The translations under genes and the position numbers were made by a program. Of a stretch of DNA of 64,000 bases, positions 25,512-37,020 are shown piece after piece. Source of the DNA: Diphasiastrum complanatum (Eukaryota; Streptophyta; Lycopodiopsida; Lycopodiales; Lycopodiaceae). The notes under the pieces were generated by a model. That model did not search any database. It saw only the letters and a list, made by a program, of their open reading frames with translations, and had not been told where the DNA came from. The stretch spans positions 25,106,930-25,170,929 of the forward strand of contig CM055113.1 in the NCBI GenBank assembly GCA_029204225.1, written 5' to 3'. How positions within the stretch are numbered: position 1 is the first letter of the stretch; the number at the start of each line of letters is the position of its first letter.

Positions 25512-26582
25512 ATGGCGGATAAGACAGATTATGTAGAAATAGAAATTAATAAAGGTAAAATTTTGAGTTTATATAAACACCAATCAGACCAAGAACATGA
25601 AGAGTATATATTACTTCTTCAAAAATATCAAAACGTATTTGCTTGGTTGATGGACGATTTAACAAGAATACCAGTTAAATGGGGAGAACATAGAATAGAC
25701 CTTATTCAAATAACAATACCTATTAGGCAGTGCCAATATAAATTAAATCCAAAGTATTCCTTGTTAGTTAAAGACGAATTAGATAGGTGTCTTAGAGCGG
25801 GTATTATATATCTTGTTCTAAACAGTGAGTGGGTGTCACCAATAGTTATAGTACCTAAGAAGAAGATGGGCAAGATTAGAGTTTGTCAAGATTTTAGGAA
25901 ACTAAATGTTGCTACAGCAAAGGATTATCATCCTCTGTCTTTTACATATACTATTCTTGACCAGGTAGCTGGTCATGAACATTATAGTTTTTTAGACGAA
26001 TTCTCAGGTTATAATCAAGTTTTTGTTAAGGAGGAAGATAGATCCAAGACCACTTTTACCACTGATTGGGGGACGTACGCGTATACGCAAATGCCCTTTG
26101 GTCTTTGTAATGCACCTGCCACATTCCAACGTATGATGATGAACATTTTTCAAAAAAATTTATGGAAGTTTTTAGAAATTTTCATGGATGACTTCTGTGT
26201 TTTTTCATCAACTAAAGACCATTTAGACGCATTAGAGAAGACATTGAGAAGATGTCAAGAGACATCTCTTAAATTGCATCCGGCCAAGTGTTATTGTGGG
26301 ATGAGGGAAGGCATCTTGTTAGGACATAAAATTTTGAAGGACGACATTCAAGCCGACATCGAAAAAGTAGAGATGATTTTAGAGTTATTAGAACCAACCA
26401 ATCTACGAGAGCTTAGAGGATTTACAAGACACGTAGGATATTATCGTAGGATAATTAAGGGTTATGCCATAGTAGTAACTCCTTTAACAAGCTTATTTAA
26501 AAAGTCTGTTGAGTATCAGTCTGTTGAGTATCATTGGACACAAGACCATCAACAAGCTTTTGATAAGTTGAAACAGTCATAA
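25512..26582 (+). pseudogene. Gypsy reverse transcriptase
   Basis: The 356-codon frame is open throughout. The order of motifs is QNVFAW, NPKYSLLVKDELDRCL, SEWVSPIVIVPKK, IRVCQDFRKLN, YSFLDEFSGYNQV, TTDWGTYAYTQMPFGLCNAPATFQRMM, the catalytic FMDDFCVFS (at about 26181) and LRELRGFTRHVGYYRRII. The usual Y-V-D-D box is F-M-D-D, with both Asp kept. The first catalytic Asp is in FLDEF. A TAA ends it just before RNase H. Confidence 0.88.
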
Positions 26583-27029
26583 GCAGAAGCAACTGGAGTT
26601 AGACCTCCAAATTGGGCTAAAAAGTTCCATGTATATGTAGACACATCATCATTTGCAATAGGTGTAGTGCTTAGTCAAAATATAGATTCCCCAATTTATT
26701 ATGCGGATAGACAACTTGCAGCATCAGAAAAAATCTATTCTGCTACAGAGCGTGAAGCACTAGGAATGATTTATTCAGTAAAAAAATATAGATATTATCT
26801 TTTAGGAGACCCTTTCATTTTTCATGTAGATCACTATGCATTGAAATATTTAGTGAATAAACCTGATCTTTCGGGTAGGGTAGCTAAATGGGTATTGTTA
26901 TTAGATGAGTTTAATTATGAAGTCGAATTAAGAAGAGGCAAAGATAATCAAATGCTGATTATATATCCTACCTCCAAACAAAAAATCAGTTTGATCCCAT
27001 TTCTGATGAATTTCCAGACGAACATATAA
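26583..27029 (+). pseudogene. Gypsy RNase H
   Basis: It continues in the same frame after one TAA: FHVYVDTSSFAIGVVLSQ, YADRQLAASEKIYSATEREALGMIYSVKKYRYYLLG, FHVDHYALKYLVN and VAKWVLLLDEFNYEVELRRGKDNQ. The first acidic residue and the TEREAL segment are present. Confidence 0.85.
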
Positions 27030-27099
27030 TGCATATTCAATCGGAAACATCAATTTATATGGACATTATTAACTTTTTATAGGACCAGATTTATGTTGA

Positions 27100-27255
27100 T
27101 CATTTTAATAAACAGCAAAAAACTGTTTTTCTTTCAAAAGTAGGACCTTATACGATTATAAATAAAATATTGTATAAATTAGGAACCGACGATAACCTTC
27201 GTCGATGTTTAGAACCAATCAAGACGACCACTGGAAATAGATTTTCGATTTAGGA
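27100..27255 (+). pseudogene. Gypsy integrase C-terminal remnant
   Basis: VGPYTIINKILYKLGTDDNLRRCLEP resembles the end of gypsy integrase. The zinc-binding and catalytic core, expected to span roughly 1 kb, is missing between about 27080 and 27110. Confidence 0.55.
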
Positions 27256-27317
27256 AAGGCAATCAGATTTATAAGCAACATGCCGAAGAGGCAATTCTGT
27301 GGCGAATAAGTGCCGAA

Positions 27318-27735
27318 GTGATAGTGGGAGCATATGTATCTCATGGGAGACACATGATCGACCCAACAGCTTGGAAGGGCGTACAAGAAAGAATTATCCA
27401 GACCTTCCAACTGCAATACTTGCAACCCCAAATGGCTGCATATGAGAAATTGAAGGAAGAACTGGAAGAGGCTAAGTTTCAATCAAGCCAAATCCAGAAT
27501 TTTGAAGACGAAGAACCTGTCCAGCGCCAAGACCAGTCTACATAGATGGATGAGCTAACCAAAGATATGTCAGAGAAGGCCATCTAGACAGATATTGTTT
27601 TTAAGCAAATCCAGAAAGATCAATAGGTCCAAACTGAACTTGAGGATGCTGCGAAGCCAAAATCATGCAGTGACAAAGCTGCTGCAGACCAACCAACAAC
27701 TCTAGCCATCATTCCGTAGCAGGCTGAAGCATCAC
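27318..27735 (+). other. Unrecognised coiled-coil-like ORF downstream of gypsy pol
   Basis: An open frame to 27545 reads Gln/Glu/Lys-rich (YEKLKEELEEAKFQSSQIQN) and looks able to form a coiled coil. Similar Gln- and Lys-rich sequence continues with stops to about 27735. It could be an extra 3' ORF of the gypsy element or unrelated. No family is recognised. Confidence 0.35.
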
Positions 27736-27739
27736 ATTA

Positions 27740-27832
27740 ACATGCAATCATAAAGGTGCATAGATTCTTGACATGCAATCATAAGGGTTCATAGATTCTT
27801 GACATGCAATCATAAGGGTTCATAGATTCTTG
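27740..27832. repeat. Three tandem copies of a 31-bp unit
   Basis: The unit 'catgcaatcataagggttc' plus 'atagattcttga' repeats three times; the last two copies appear identical and the first differs at about two positions. It leads directly into the longer-period array. Confidence 0.9.
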
Positions 27833-27887
27833 ACATGAAACAATCATGAAGTGACATGCATGGTCATTTGGCAATGCATGGTGTGAC

Positions 27888-28190
27888 ATGCAAACTTCAA
27901 ATCTGACATGCAAGTTTTAGATCTGACATGCAAGCTCTAGATCTGACATGCATGGACAATAGGCCATAGATGCTACGACATGCAAGATTCAAATCTAACA
28001 TGCAAGCTCTAAATCTGACATGCATGGACAATAGACCATAGATACTATGACATGCAAGTTTCAAATCTGACATGCAAGCTCTAGGTCTGACATGCATAGA
28101 CAATAGGCCACAGATGGCATGACATGCAAGCTCTAGATTTGACATGCTTAAACAATAGGCCACTAATAGCCCGACATGCAAAAGTATTGA
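27888..28190. repeat. 72-bp minisatellite rich in ACATGCA / CATGCATG
   Basis: Roughly four units, each holding about three 'gacatgca' words and a 'gacaataggccatagatg' segment. CATGCATG (RY element core) recurs. The period is a multiple of three, so the minus strand stays open for 94 codons with a 24-residue repeat. That open frame is probably a consequence of the repeat rather than a gene. Confidence 0.88.
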
Positions 28191-29599
28191 TCAACCATTC
28201 TTACACAATTTCAAGAGCATACCATGGTTTTGAGAGAAGGTGAAAGTGAGAGAGGGAGATAGAGAGTGTGTGTGGGTTTGTGTGTGATGTGAAAGAGAGA
28301 TAGAAATCCGAGGGTTTGAGCTCCAAAAATCCTGCAATCACAAAATGACATAGTCTGCTTGAGGTGATGCCTCAATCCTCTTCTCCAAGGCACCTGTATA
28401 CAACCAACAACAAAATGGCAGAGAGTTTGGATGCATCATCCTTCAATCCTCCTAGTAGAGGGCCACATTTCCACTTATATAGAGAGTGGAGAGTCCTTCC
28501 AAAGTGAGTGAGGTGTCAAGTTCAAGTGCATGAGGAGTGAGGAAGACTCCAATTGGACTTAGGGTGAAGTGGAGTGCATGGATGAGGTGTATTAGTTAGA
28601 GAGGGTGAATGGGTGATGTGTATTAGCCTGGGAGAGTTATTCTGGTGATTTGGCATATGAAGTGAGAGTGTAGGAGGGCGTCCCATTCTAGGTGTCAAAT
28701 TGCCTAGAATGCATGAGAAAAGTAGGTGGTACAAGGTTCAAACTTGACTTTTAATTACATATAATTTTACATGGTTACAACTTGGAAATTCACCCAAGTG
28801 CAATTATCCTATGGAAGAGCCAAGGTATGTGTCCATCTTGTATTTGCATAATGTCCATCAATTCCTAGGCACTTATTTTTAGAGGTTGCCCATCCTCAAT
28901 CTTGTTCATTGGCACTTATTTTCTAGAGGTTGCCCATCCTCAATCATGGTGGAACAAGTCACTAGGGTGATCAGATCCTAGGCCTTATCCTGTTCTTTGT
29001 AGACTCCTCTGAGCCTTCATTATAGACTTAGTAATAAGCCTTCTTTATAGACTCTACTGAGCCTTCTTTATAGACTTTATCAAAAAGCCTTCTTAATATT
29101 GTCTTTAAGCTTAGAGAGCTTCTTGTTTCGATTCTTGTTCTTCTGGCACTTTCTCGAGTACCTACACATACCCTCAAAGAGAGATCAGTCCTTAAGCCCA
29201 GAGGGCTTCTTATTCTTGTTCAAATTCTTCAGGTACATTCGTGTGTACCTGCACATCTCTTCAAAGAAAGGTCAGTGTTCATAATACCATAAAACATGGT
29301 TCATAGAAAATTCTTAGTTCTACAGGTGTCAATGCTTGTTACTCAATTCATTAAAGTAATCAAATTCATACAATATCCTAACATAATATTGATCAATAAT
29401 AATTCTAAATCATCAAAGTCTATCTGTGCTTTAAAGCTGGGAAAGTCTTAATTACTTTGGGGCAATTTGTCCTACAAATTACACCTTGTCATGTCTTTTG
29501 CTGTTTTCATGCAGTACAAACAAGAGTGTTTAGAGTTAGCACCATGAGATACATTGAACATACATTTTAATGTCTTTAGATCTCATGCTAAATGTCGTT
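28191..29599. other. Intergenic; GA/GT-rich patch and a 43-bp direct duplication
   Basis: There is a GA- and TG-rich stretch at about 28235-28310. A 43-bp tandem duplication starts at 28868 and 28911 ('ggcacttattt...gttgcccatcctcaatc'). 'gccttctttatagact' repeats near 29010-29080. No gene is recognised. Confidence 0.5.
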
Positions 29600-29713
29600 C
29601 AATGTTGAAAGTGCCAATTCCAAGAATATTGAGTGGAACTCCCGACGAAGGTTCAAGAGTGATGTTGTTATTTTTACAGAAAAGAGTACTTTTTTTTGAC
29701 AAAAATAGCTCTA
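29600..29713 (+). repeat. Dispersed repeat copy A, left part
   Basis: The sequence ending 'tttttttgacaaaaatagctcta' matches copy B at about 56650-56735. The match is interrupted here by the solo LTR and resumes at 30573. Confidence 0.8.
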
Positions 29714-30572
29714 TGTTGAAAATTGTCACTTCTCACTTGACATTGGTTCATGTAAATATTGATCAAACATTAGAATATGTTGATGATCTGATTTCACACG
29801 CGTGGAGCCTGTTCCCACGTGTGAAAGAATGTACTTTTCATGTTTTTATATATCTAAATTGATTTTGTATCATTCTAGTTAGTGTGAACATGAAATGACT
29901 AGTTTTTAGTCAAGTTGACTAGTCACCTACAAATTAGCTTTTCCTTGCATGTGCATGAGTAAATGCTCCCACATGGCAAGTGGATGTTCACACGCGTGTA
30001 TAGAGTACTAGAAGATAAGAGTTAACCATTTTCCTTAGATCCTATTTTGTAGGGAATATTCCTATATTCTAGGAGACTAGCTTTTTGGATTTTAGTCATA
30101 TTCTAGAAGGTCAACTATTGGATAAGGACCAAGGATGGATCAAATGGATAGATCTGAGTGATGTGGCACTCTTCACACGTGTGAAGGCCTGCTGGACTTT
30201 ACCAGACTCATAGATGTACTTGATCCATAAAAGGATCATCATTTTGCTAAGAAGATTGATGAGACTTTTGCACTCTACACTTTTGTGAGGTTTCTAGTCA
30301 TTTGTCTTCTGATTTTTATGTATGATTGCTATCTAGTATCATTGTACTTGTTGTTTCAAGTGCAGGCCGTACAGTGGACAGTACTCCACACGTGTGAGGC
30401 CACTCTCACTAAAAAATGATGTGTGGATCCATTGCTCTTGCTTAAATCCAAGTGTAGTGAATCTAGATCAAGATCTAATGTGTAGAACTTGATAGATTCA
30501 TTGATTAAGCAACCAATAACTCTCTATGATTGTAAAGTACAATTATTGTCCTAAAAACTGTAAAATTTATCA
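29714..30572. mobile_element. Solo LTR with target-site duplication
   Basis: This 859-bp insert starts TGTTGAAAATTG and ends ATTTATCA. CTCTA is duplicated at 29709-29713 and 30573-30577. The related repeat near 56.7 kb lacks the insert, so the empty site is known. No internal coding region is present, as expected after LTR-LTR recombination. It contains several CACGTG-centred palindromes, including a perfect 16-bp one at 30171-30186. Confidence 0.85.
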
Positions 30573-30745
30573 CTCTATATAACAAATAACCTTGACCTAA
30601 CGTTCACCCAACTTACTAATTATCAAAAATAATAAAATGGACTGATTGTGACTCTGGCAAAGGTTCAAGCAAAGGTTCCTCTCTGAGAACTAATATTCTT
30701 GCAGAAAGGTGTAAAACTTTCTACAAAAGGTTACTGACAACTAGT
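30573..30745 (+). repeat. Dispersed repeat copy A, right part
   Basis: From 'tataacaaataaccttgacc' to 'actttctacaaaaggt' it matches 56736-56892 with scattered substitutions and a few small gaps. Confidence 0.85.
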
Positions 30746-31293
30746 GGAATAGTCACTTTAGCCTTCTAATTTTTTAATTAACCTTCGCCGATCTAGCTAT
30801 AAGTAAATCTGGGTCAGAGATCTATATACCGTAGACCAAGCGAATGATGGTTTTCAATATTTTTCTGATTTCATGAGTTTTTTTTCACTTTATTTGGTAG
30901 TTTTTCTTCAATTTTTGGAAATTGGTTGGGACGTAACCTTCGCCCTTCAAACTGTAGCTTCATTGCATCAGGGTGGGCTTGCTTGCAGCGAAGGTAGGTT
31001 GCAAAGGAACATTAAGTTATCAGTGTCTGAAAATTTTGGCTCTTTTGTCACCAAAATAGTAGAAATGAGCGATTTCTTTTTGTTTCTCTAATTTCTTCAG
31101 ATCCAAATGGATCTTAGGAATGGTGATCTATCTGGACTTCTTTGCTCAACAATCAAAATAGATTCCAAGCAAAAACTCCACACAAATTAAACAAAATTCT
31201 TCCAAAATTAATCCTAAAATGTAAGATGCCTAAATACAAGCTAACATCCATCCATGGATTAAAAATATGCTGAAAATAAAAAATTGGCATAGC
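30746..31293. other. Leader-like region left of a minus-strand primer site
   Basis: Repeated 'aaccttcgc' words are present. In minus orientation this would be the internal region of the element whose primer site is at 31294-31311, but no gag motif is readable. Confidence 0.3.
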
Positions 31294-31311
31294 TCCCCGA
31301 CAACGGCGCCA
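31294..31311 (-). promoter_or_regulatory. Candidate gypsy-type primer-binding site
   Basis: The minus strand reads TGGCGCCGTTGTCGGGGA, which resembles the tRNA-Asp-type primer site of several plant gypsy lineages, a few bases after an LTR-like end CTCGCTACA. Confidence 0.65.
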
Positions 31312-31315
31312 AAAT

Positions 31316-31505
31316 TGTAGCGAGTATTTCCTATCCACCTTCAACCCTAAATCCAAGCACATCAAACATCAAAGGAGATAAAGAGGATTAATATGTTGTC
31401 ACGTAGAGATTCGTTCCCATGAGAGCGATAACATAGTTTAGATTAAAGCACATGCGTATGATTCCACAATTAACACTAAGATTAACACTACTCAAGCAAG
31501 GGTAA

Positions 31506-31574
<69 letters not shown>

Positions 31575-32026
31575 AAGTATAACAAACATCAATCCCAACA
31601 ATCAATAAATCCAAATAAAAACAAGATCCAAATAAAGCATGAGAGATGGAGCAAGAAAGAAGAGCAAGGACATCTTATTTCAATTTGAAAGAGGCTCAAC
31701 CTGCTTTATTGAAATAAATATATAAAATGAATCACAAAGCACCACTATACATAGTGGATTTTAGGGCTTTGGCCTCAAATCCTATTGGCCAATTTCCACC
31801 TCCCTTATTATTTGAAATTTTGGGAGAGCTCTTTTTATTCACTAACTTGACTATTAGGCCTTGCGACATTAAATTCCTGCAAAAAGACCTAAAGTCCTTT
31901 TATTAATTTCTAACTAATCAAATAACTATGTGATCATCGGGTTGGACTTACACACGCAGCGTGCCAAATCCCTCTCACTTATTAACTAGAGTTAGAGTTG
32001 TCTTGGGATATGCAAACCCTCCAACA
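31316..32026 (-). repeat. Candidate LTR beside the primer site
   Basis: On the minus strand the segment would start TGTTGGAGGG and end GCTACA, about 711 bp, directly next to the primer site. The right end is chosen only from the TG...CA rule, and no second copy is available. It contains a (CT)n tract. Confidence 0.4.
31509..31571. repeat. (CT)n microsatellite
   Basis: About 31 uninterrupted CT units inside the candidate LTR. Confidence 0.95.
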
Positions 32027-32039
32027 AAAGTCCTAGATG

Positions 32040-33330
32040 AAAAGCACCAGATAGTAAGATCCATGGCCTTGGATTTCCAAAACCACTAACTTTACCTGCT
32101 CCTCCAATAAAACAAGCTCCTCATGCCAATATGGTGGAGCCAGAAGCCACAAGTAGCCATGAGCATTGGAATTATAATATGAAACAAGACAGTGGACCTT
32201 CAGAGCAATATGCTATCTATGCTACTGCACAACAACAACAGTCTAGACATTGTAGAATGTCCAAATAAAGACAAATTTAATCATTTTTTTCGACAATGCG
32301 GATATTGTTATAAAGATTGTCCCCAGCGAGACCAAAACCACCACTTGTAACTGCTCTATTGATATGACTACGATTAAAACAAGACAAGTAGTTGGTTCTA
32401 TTATGAGGAAATCCATTAATCCATCTGCACCAATTATCGTTATCAAAAGAGCTCATAAACAGAAAGAAGTTGCTGCTGAACCAACATTTGTAGAATCTGT
32501 ACCATTTACTGATCTACCTACTAGTTTTGGGGTCTATCCAAATATCAACTCCGAGAAGAAGAAATAACATAATATGTGGTAGTGGATTAAAGACTTACAA
32601 AAAGAAAAAGCCTTGGAAAATGCCAGAGCTGCAACAGAAGTTCATTCTGTACATGCGCCATTAACAGACTTACCAGATCCTTTGCATAGATCTCGTCAGC
32701 ATATTGATGTTAATACCCAATTGCATTATCGTGAAGAGCCATTTAAGATGACAGAACCAGAGACGTCACAAACAGAGCTGATCATAAATATTCTATCTAG
32801 TAAGATGGATATTACATTGAGAGATTTCTTAAAGTTGGTGCCTCAAGCTAAAGAAGTATTAATTGAGAAATTGACCAAAATTAAACCAAAAGTCCAGCGG
32901 GAACCACTATATTGTGCCGGATATGAAGAATTAAACAAAGTACTCAATGTAGGAGCCGCTTGGGAGAGCGAACAAAGGAACATCACCTTACCGATTTAAC
33001 ATAAACATTTTGATTACGAGGCAACAATGGTAGATGGAGGGTCAGGAGTCAATCTTATTTCTACTAAATTGTGTGCGAAATGGGGTTTTACCAAGATGAA
33101 ACCTACGACTTTTGTAATTAAGTTGGTTGATCAGTCTACAATTCCAACCTAAAGGCATGGTGGAAGACATACCAGTTTATCAGATTTTATTGGGACACCC
33201 TTGGTTACGAGTTGCGCAAGTAATTCATAACTGGGGTATAGGCAAAATCACGTTTGAAAACCGTGAGCGAGCAGTCAAAGTTGATCCATTGACTTGGACC
33301 AGTGATTCAAAAGGGAGATAATGATTCTTC
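32040..33330 (+). pseudogene. Second Ty3/gypsy gag-protease relic
   Basis: Fragments include an eroded cysteine-bearing segment (CGYCYKDC) and a gag end (MDITLRDFLKLVPQAKEVLIEKL) comparable to that at 24.2 kb. Then MVDGGSGVNLISTKLCAKWGF is a retropepsin with DGG in place of DSG. After a frameshift, YQILLGHPWLRVAQVIHNWGIGKITF follows. Only one protease is present and no reverse transcriptase follows. Stops occur at 32565 and 32998. Confidence 0.7.
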
Positions 33331-33894
33331 CACAATGGATCATACTTGTGACCGAACAACAAAAGCTTTGGGAGTACACTACAATTCTCAAACTGATAAT
33401 GTTAACTGGAATCAAGCACTTGCAACTGTGGATTGTACAGAGGGCTACATGTGTTCGTTCTCCGTGTGTCAAGTTAATCTTCTTCATCTTTTGATACTTT
33501 GCATTTGCCCGATGTATATTTATGTAGAATTGCATCTCCAAATTCCAATTGTAGATTGGGAGTCTGGGACTATTCTCATCCAAGGGTGCTCGAGAGCTCT
33601 AGCCTCGGCCATTATTTCTCCACATTTAAGGAGCTATCCATCACCCTCCTATAGCGTATGGGATGTAACTAAACCCAATGCGAAAACATTAGTTAAGACT
33701 AGAAGTACTCCAGAGTTTAATCCTTAGTTGTAGTATGTGGAATCTAGATCTATAACTTTAAAAAATTGGGACACATCCTAAAAGAGTACGTTTAAGTACA
33801 CTGGCAAAAGCACAGAAGTACGTGACTACGCTCCAACGAATCCCTAGCCAACCAAAAAGACGCAAACTCTGAATCCTAAGACACGCTGATGACC
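33331..33894. other. Unassigned DNA upstream of the PMT promoter
   Basis: An open frame to 33727 has no recognised motif and may be the eroded tail of the gypsy relic. From about 33760 the base composition shifts towards the GC-richer promoter region. Confidence 0.35.
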
Positions 33895-34296
33895 GTTGGA
33901 TTTGCGAGACGTAAAATTTCATTGAATCTGACGGAGCGGGGCGAAGGCTCCCCGTGCCAATGGGCGCTTCCCCTCCCCCTCTATCGTTGCTCTCTCTTAT
34001 TGCTGCGTTCTTTATTTCATTGTTTTCGTTTGCGATGGCGATGGAGCGATAGTATTTCACAAGTAGAAGGCAATGCTTGTTCTGGCTGAGCTTCTTCGGG
34101 TGTGGCGATCCGCTGCTGCGGCGCCTTCGTTGGATCCATAACGATCCGTGTGGAGCTTGTGCAGATCTAATGCGGAGCTGCATTCAGGACGAGATTTGTG
34201 CGTAGATCCCTCACCAGTAGAAATAGCATTTGGTATATCCGGTTTTGTTTGAATGTTGTGGGGATGCCACTCGCTCTTTGAACAGAAATTTGCTTG
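33895..34296 (+). promoter_or_regulatory. Probable PMT promoter and non-coding first exon
   Basis: This GC-richer island with a pyrimidine-rich patch (33968-34000) ends in a consensus donor, TTG|GTAAGTA at 34297. It contains three short ORFs: 34035-34052 (5 aa), 34073-34141 (22 aa) and 34170-34205 (11 aa). A matching acceptor TGCTGCAG ends at 36978, 42 bp before the PMT start. The non-coding exon model is an inference from splice signals and position; the transcription start is unknown. Confidence 0.5.
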
Positions 34297-36978
34297 GTAA
34301 GTACATTTTCGTTTGGCTGACATTATCGCAACCGCAAGAATATTGTAAAATTGAAGATGAGCAGTTTTTTTCAGATTACTCCGAAGGATTAGCAGATTCA
34401 CGGTGGAAGAAAAATCTACATTGGATCTCTGTTCAGGATATTTTTGATGTATATGAAGCCTTTGTACAGAGACAACCACACTCCAGTCACCATACCTGAG
34501 AATACCCTACGTTGCACTAACCTCTTACTGTCACTATTTACAAAATATTTGCTAAACTTGTTGTAGAGACGTTGCCCTTATGCTCTTTTTAGTATTGAAG
34601 TCGGATCATGACAGTATGACATGGCATAAAATTAAATATCGAATCAATGGTATAAAATGTGCAGTTCATTGGCGAGACATAATCAGGGTAGTAAGCATGA
34701 AGATCATGCCAATTCTTAAACCATGAAGTTGTGAACATCTTTCCAAGATATAATAACCATATGTAAAGTCTTGAGGTTCCTAGTAGGGGAATCAGATTGA
34801 TGACAAGTATGAACATTGTGGTGCCTACAAAGTTGAAAACCATATGACGACCATGATTTATTATGAAGCTGTGCATTGTAGCTTTAGTGTCTATACCATG
34901 TTCGATAAGGCATTACGCAATATTGCGATATTATGAATAGCGCCGTAGATGCCTATATGCAACAAAGCTAATCTCTCTCAGTTGATGCTTTCTTATTAAA
35001 ATCTATAGCAAGGATTATTAATAAGTTCATTTACTGTATTGAAGAATCTTTTTGGAGTCTATGGTTTTTTTATTGTAATGGAAAGCTGAAGTTTTAAATT
35101 CGGGACATTGAATCTAGACGATTTGTGATTTTGTATGTGAATATAAGCTCAAAGAATTATATATTTGTTTGCAAAATGCTTTATTTCGAATCGTTATTTG
35201 CATGAAGTCCATTTTCCAATGGGAACTTACGATGCTTAATCTTTTTCTAGTATGAGTGAGCTTTATCAACATGCCTAGTGGCAAATAGGTGATAGGTGCC
35301 TTTTACTTACAAAGGCCAATGATCTTCATGAAATCTTGAATCTCTAAGGCCATCTGATATAAACGAAACCCCTATCATAGACAATTTTCTATTTTCATTA
35401 ACAAGCAAGACAAGGAATGGCTCATAGAATTATAGAAAGAAATACAAATCGATGCCAAAAAACTACAGTGTTTCATTCATTATTCGAAAATGTGACAACA
35501 AGAGCAACTAATCACCTCAATAAGCTAAACCAAAACATTTAGAATCACAATAAATGGTACGCAAATCTAAAGAACGAAAAGGTACACTTATGGGTCAATT
35601 AGACAATAAGCTTGTCAGAATAAGTCTTCTATCAGCTTTGAGAGCAGAACATACTAAGATCATATTCGAACTGGATAATTCAAACAAATATCTTATAAAC
35701 ACTATACAAGTATGCATACTTTGGTTCATACTTGATTTTTGCACATGCTTTTAGTATGAGTTTCTCACATGGTGATTGTTTGAATTGAGAGCTGCAAAGT
35801 CTATAACTTTACTATTGTGACTTGTACTCCACGTAGTGGTTGTTTGATTTGAGGATTGTAGAGCGTGTCAACTAAGTTCATGAAATCTTTATTTTGTGTT
35901 ATGTCAAAGGCACTTCAGATTATGGCTTGATTTACAGGAAGCATGAGGGTCTCACGACGCTCCAGGCACAACTCTAAGTGTTGAGCAAGCTCGAATTCTC
36001 CTTTTCTTCTCTGAGGAAGTAGGGATTTCATTTAATTGGTTTTGCCCTTTGGTGGTAGCCTACATCATGACTAAGTCTTCTTTTCGTGTTTGGAGAAGTG
36101 ACTCAATACGTTGGTCTTTGTATGAAAGCTTATGTGGAGTTCAAGTCATCTGCTCCTATTGTGCATTGATGAAGTGACTGGGGATGTGATAGTATTTGGT
36201 TTGCGCTATGCACATGGTCTAAGACTTTGTGGTTGGCCTCCATAAGGTTGAATTTTGTCCACTTTCTGTGTAACGTTGGATGTACTCATAAACATCAATA
36301 TATAACGATTTGTGCATACTATCATTTATGCATAACGCTTGAAGCACGTTGCAGTTCTTGAAAGGTCCGACATTCATTGTTTGGATCAGGCAAGTTTAGT
36401 TTAAAAATTTCCATTTAGGCTGCCTTTTTTTTAGCTTAGGTAAAGCTTAAAGACGAAGGAGAGGTCTAGTAACCAGACCTGAGAGGTGGAAACTTGTCAA
36501 CTGATGCCTTTTGGAGAATTAGGTTCTTCTATTCCACAATGTATCTACTTTGCAGAGGGAGTTTAACTACGTTCACCAATATATCGGTGAAGTTTTTACT
36601 TAGTAACCAGACTTTTTCATTCTTCTGACACTGTTCACTATGTGATTTCTTATTCGAGTTTATTTTACCATTAGCAGCTTCAGTTTCTACAGAATTCATG
36701 CACATTATACTAAGTGACTGTGTCATAAAAAGTGGACATGTTGAAAGGAAATTATATTTTTACCATGGAATTCAGATTTTGCTCAAAATCGTCTTCGCTT
36801 ACTGTTTTCACAAAATTGCTTATGCTTGATAAATCATAATTCTATTTAGTCCCTTCTTTTGAAGAAATTCTGCACCGCTGTTGTATTTTTTCATGAAGCA
36901 CTACTTAAGCTGTTGCAAATGAGATTTTTGTTACAAACAATGTGAACTTTTATGTGCTATTTTCAACTTGTGCTGCAG
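34297..36978 (+). other. Probable 5'-UTR intron of the PMT gene
   Basis: The 2.7-kb segment runs between a GTAAGT donor and a pyrimidine-rich TGCTGCAG acceptor. No other gene, LTR or strong repeat is seen inside it. Confidence 0.45.
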
Positions 36979-37020
36979 GTTCAAAACTTGCATAACTATT
37001 GAAAGTCAGCATTTGACAAT

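Larger units (their letters stand above)
24190..27260 (+). mobile_element. Ty3/gypsy retrotransposon with two retropepsin-like domains
   Basis: The order is: gag end, retropepsin 1, retropepsin 2, reverse transcriptase, RNase H, then only the C-terminal tail of integrase. The order protease, reverse transcriptase, RNase H, integrase is that of gypsy. No LTR is identified, the integrase core is deleted, and the left end is cut by the copia LTR. Stops at about 24641, 25108 and 26580 break the polyprotein. Confidence 0.85.

Noticed and set aside
27897-28181. 94-codon minus-strand ORF with a 24-residue repeat
   Set aside because: It is open only because the DNA repeat has a 72-bp period. There is no family match and no codon conservation to suggest a gene.
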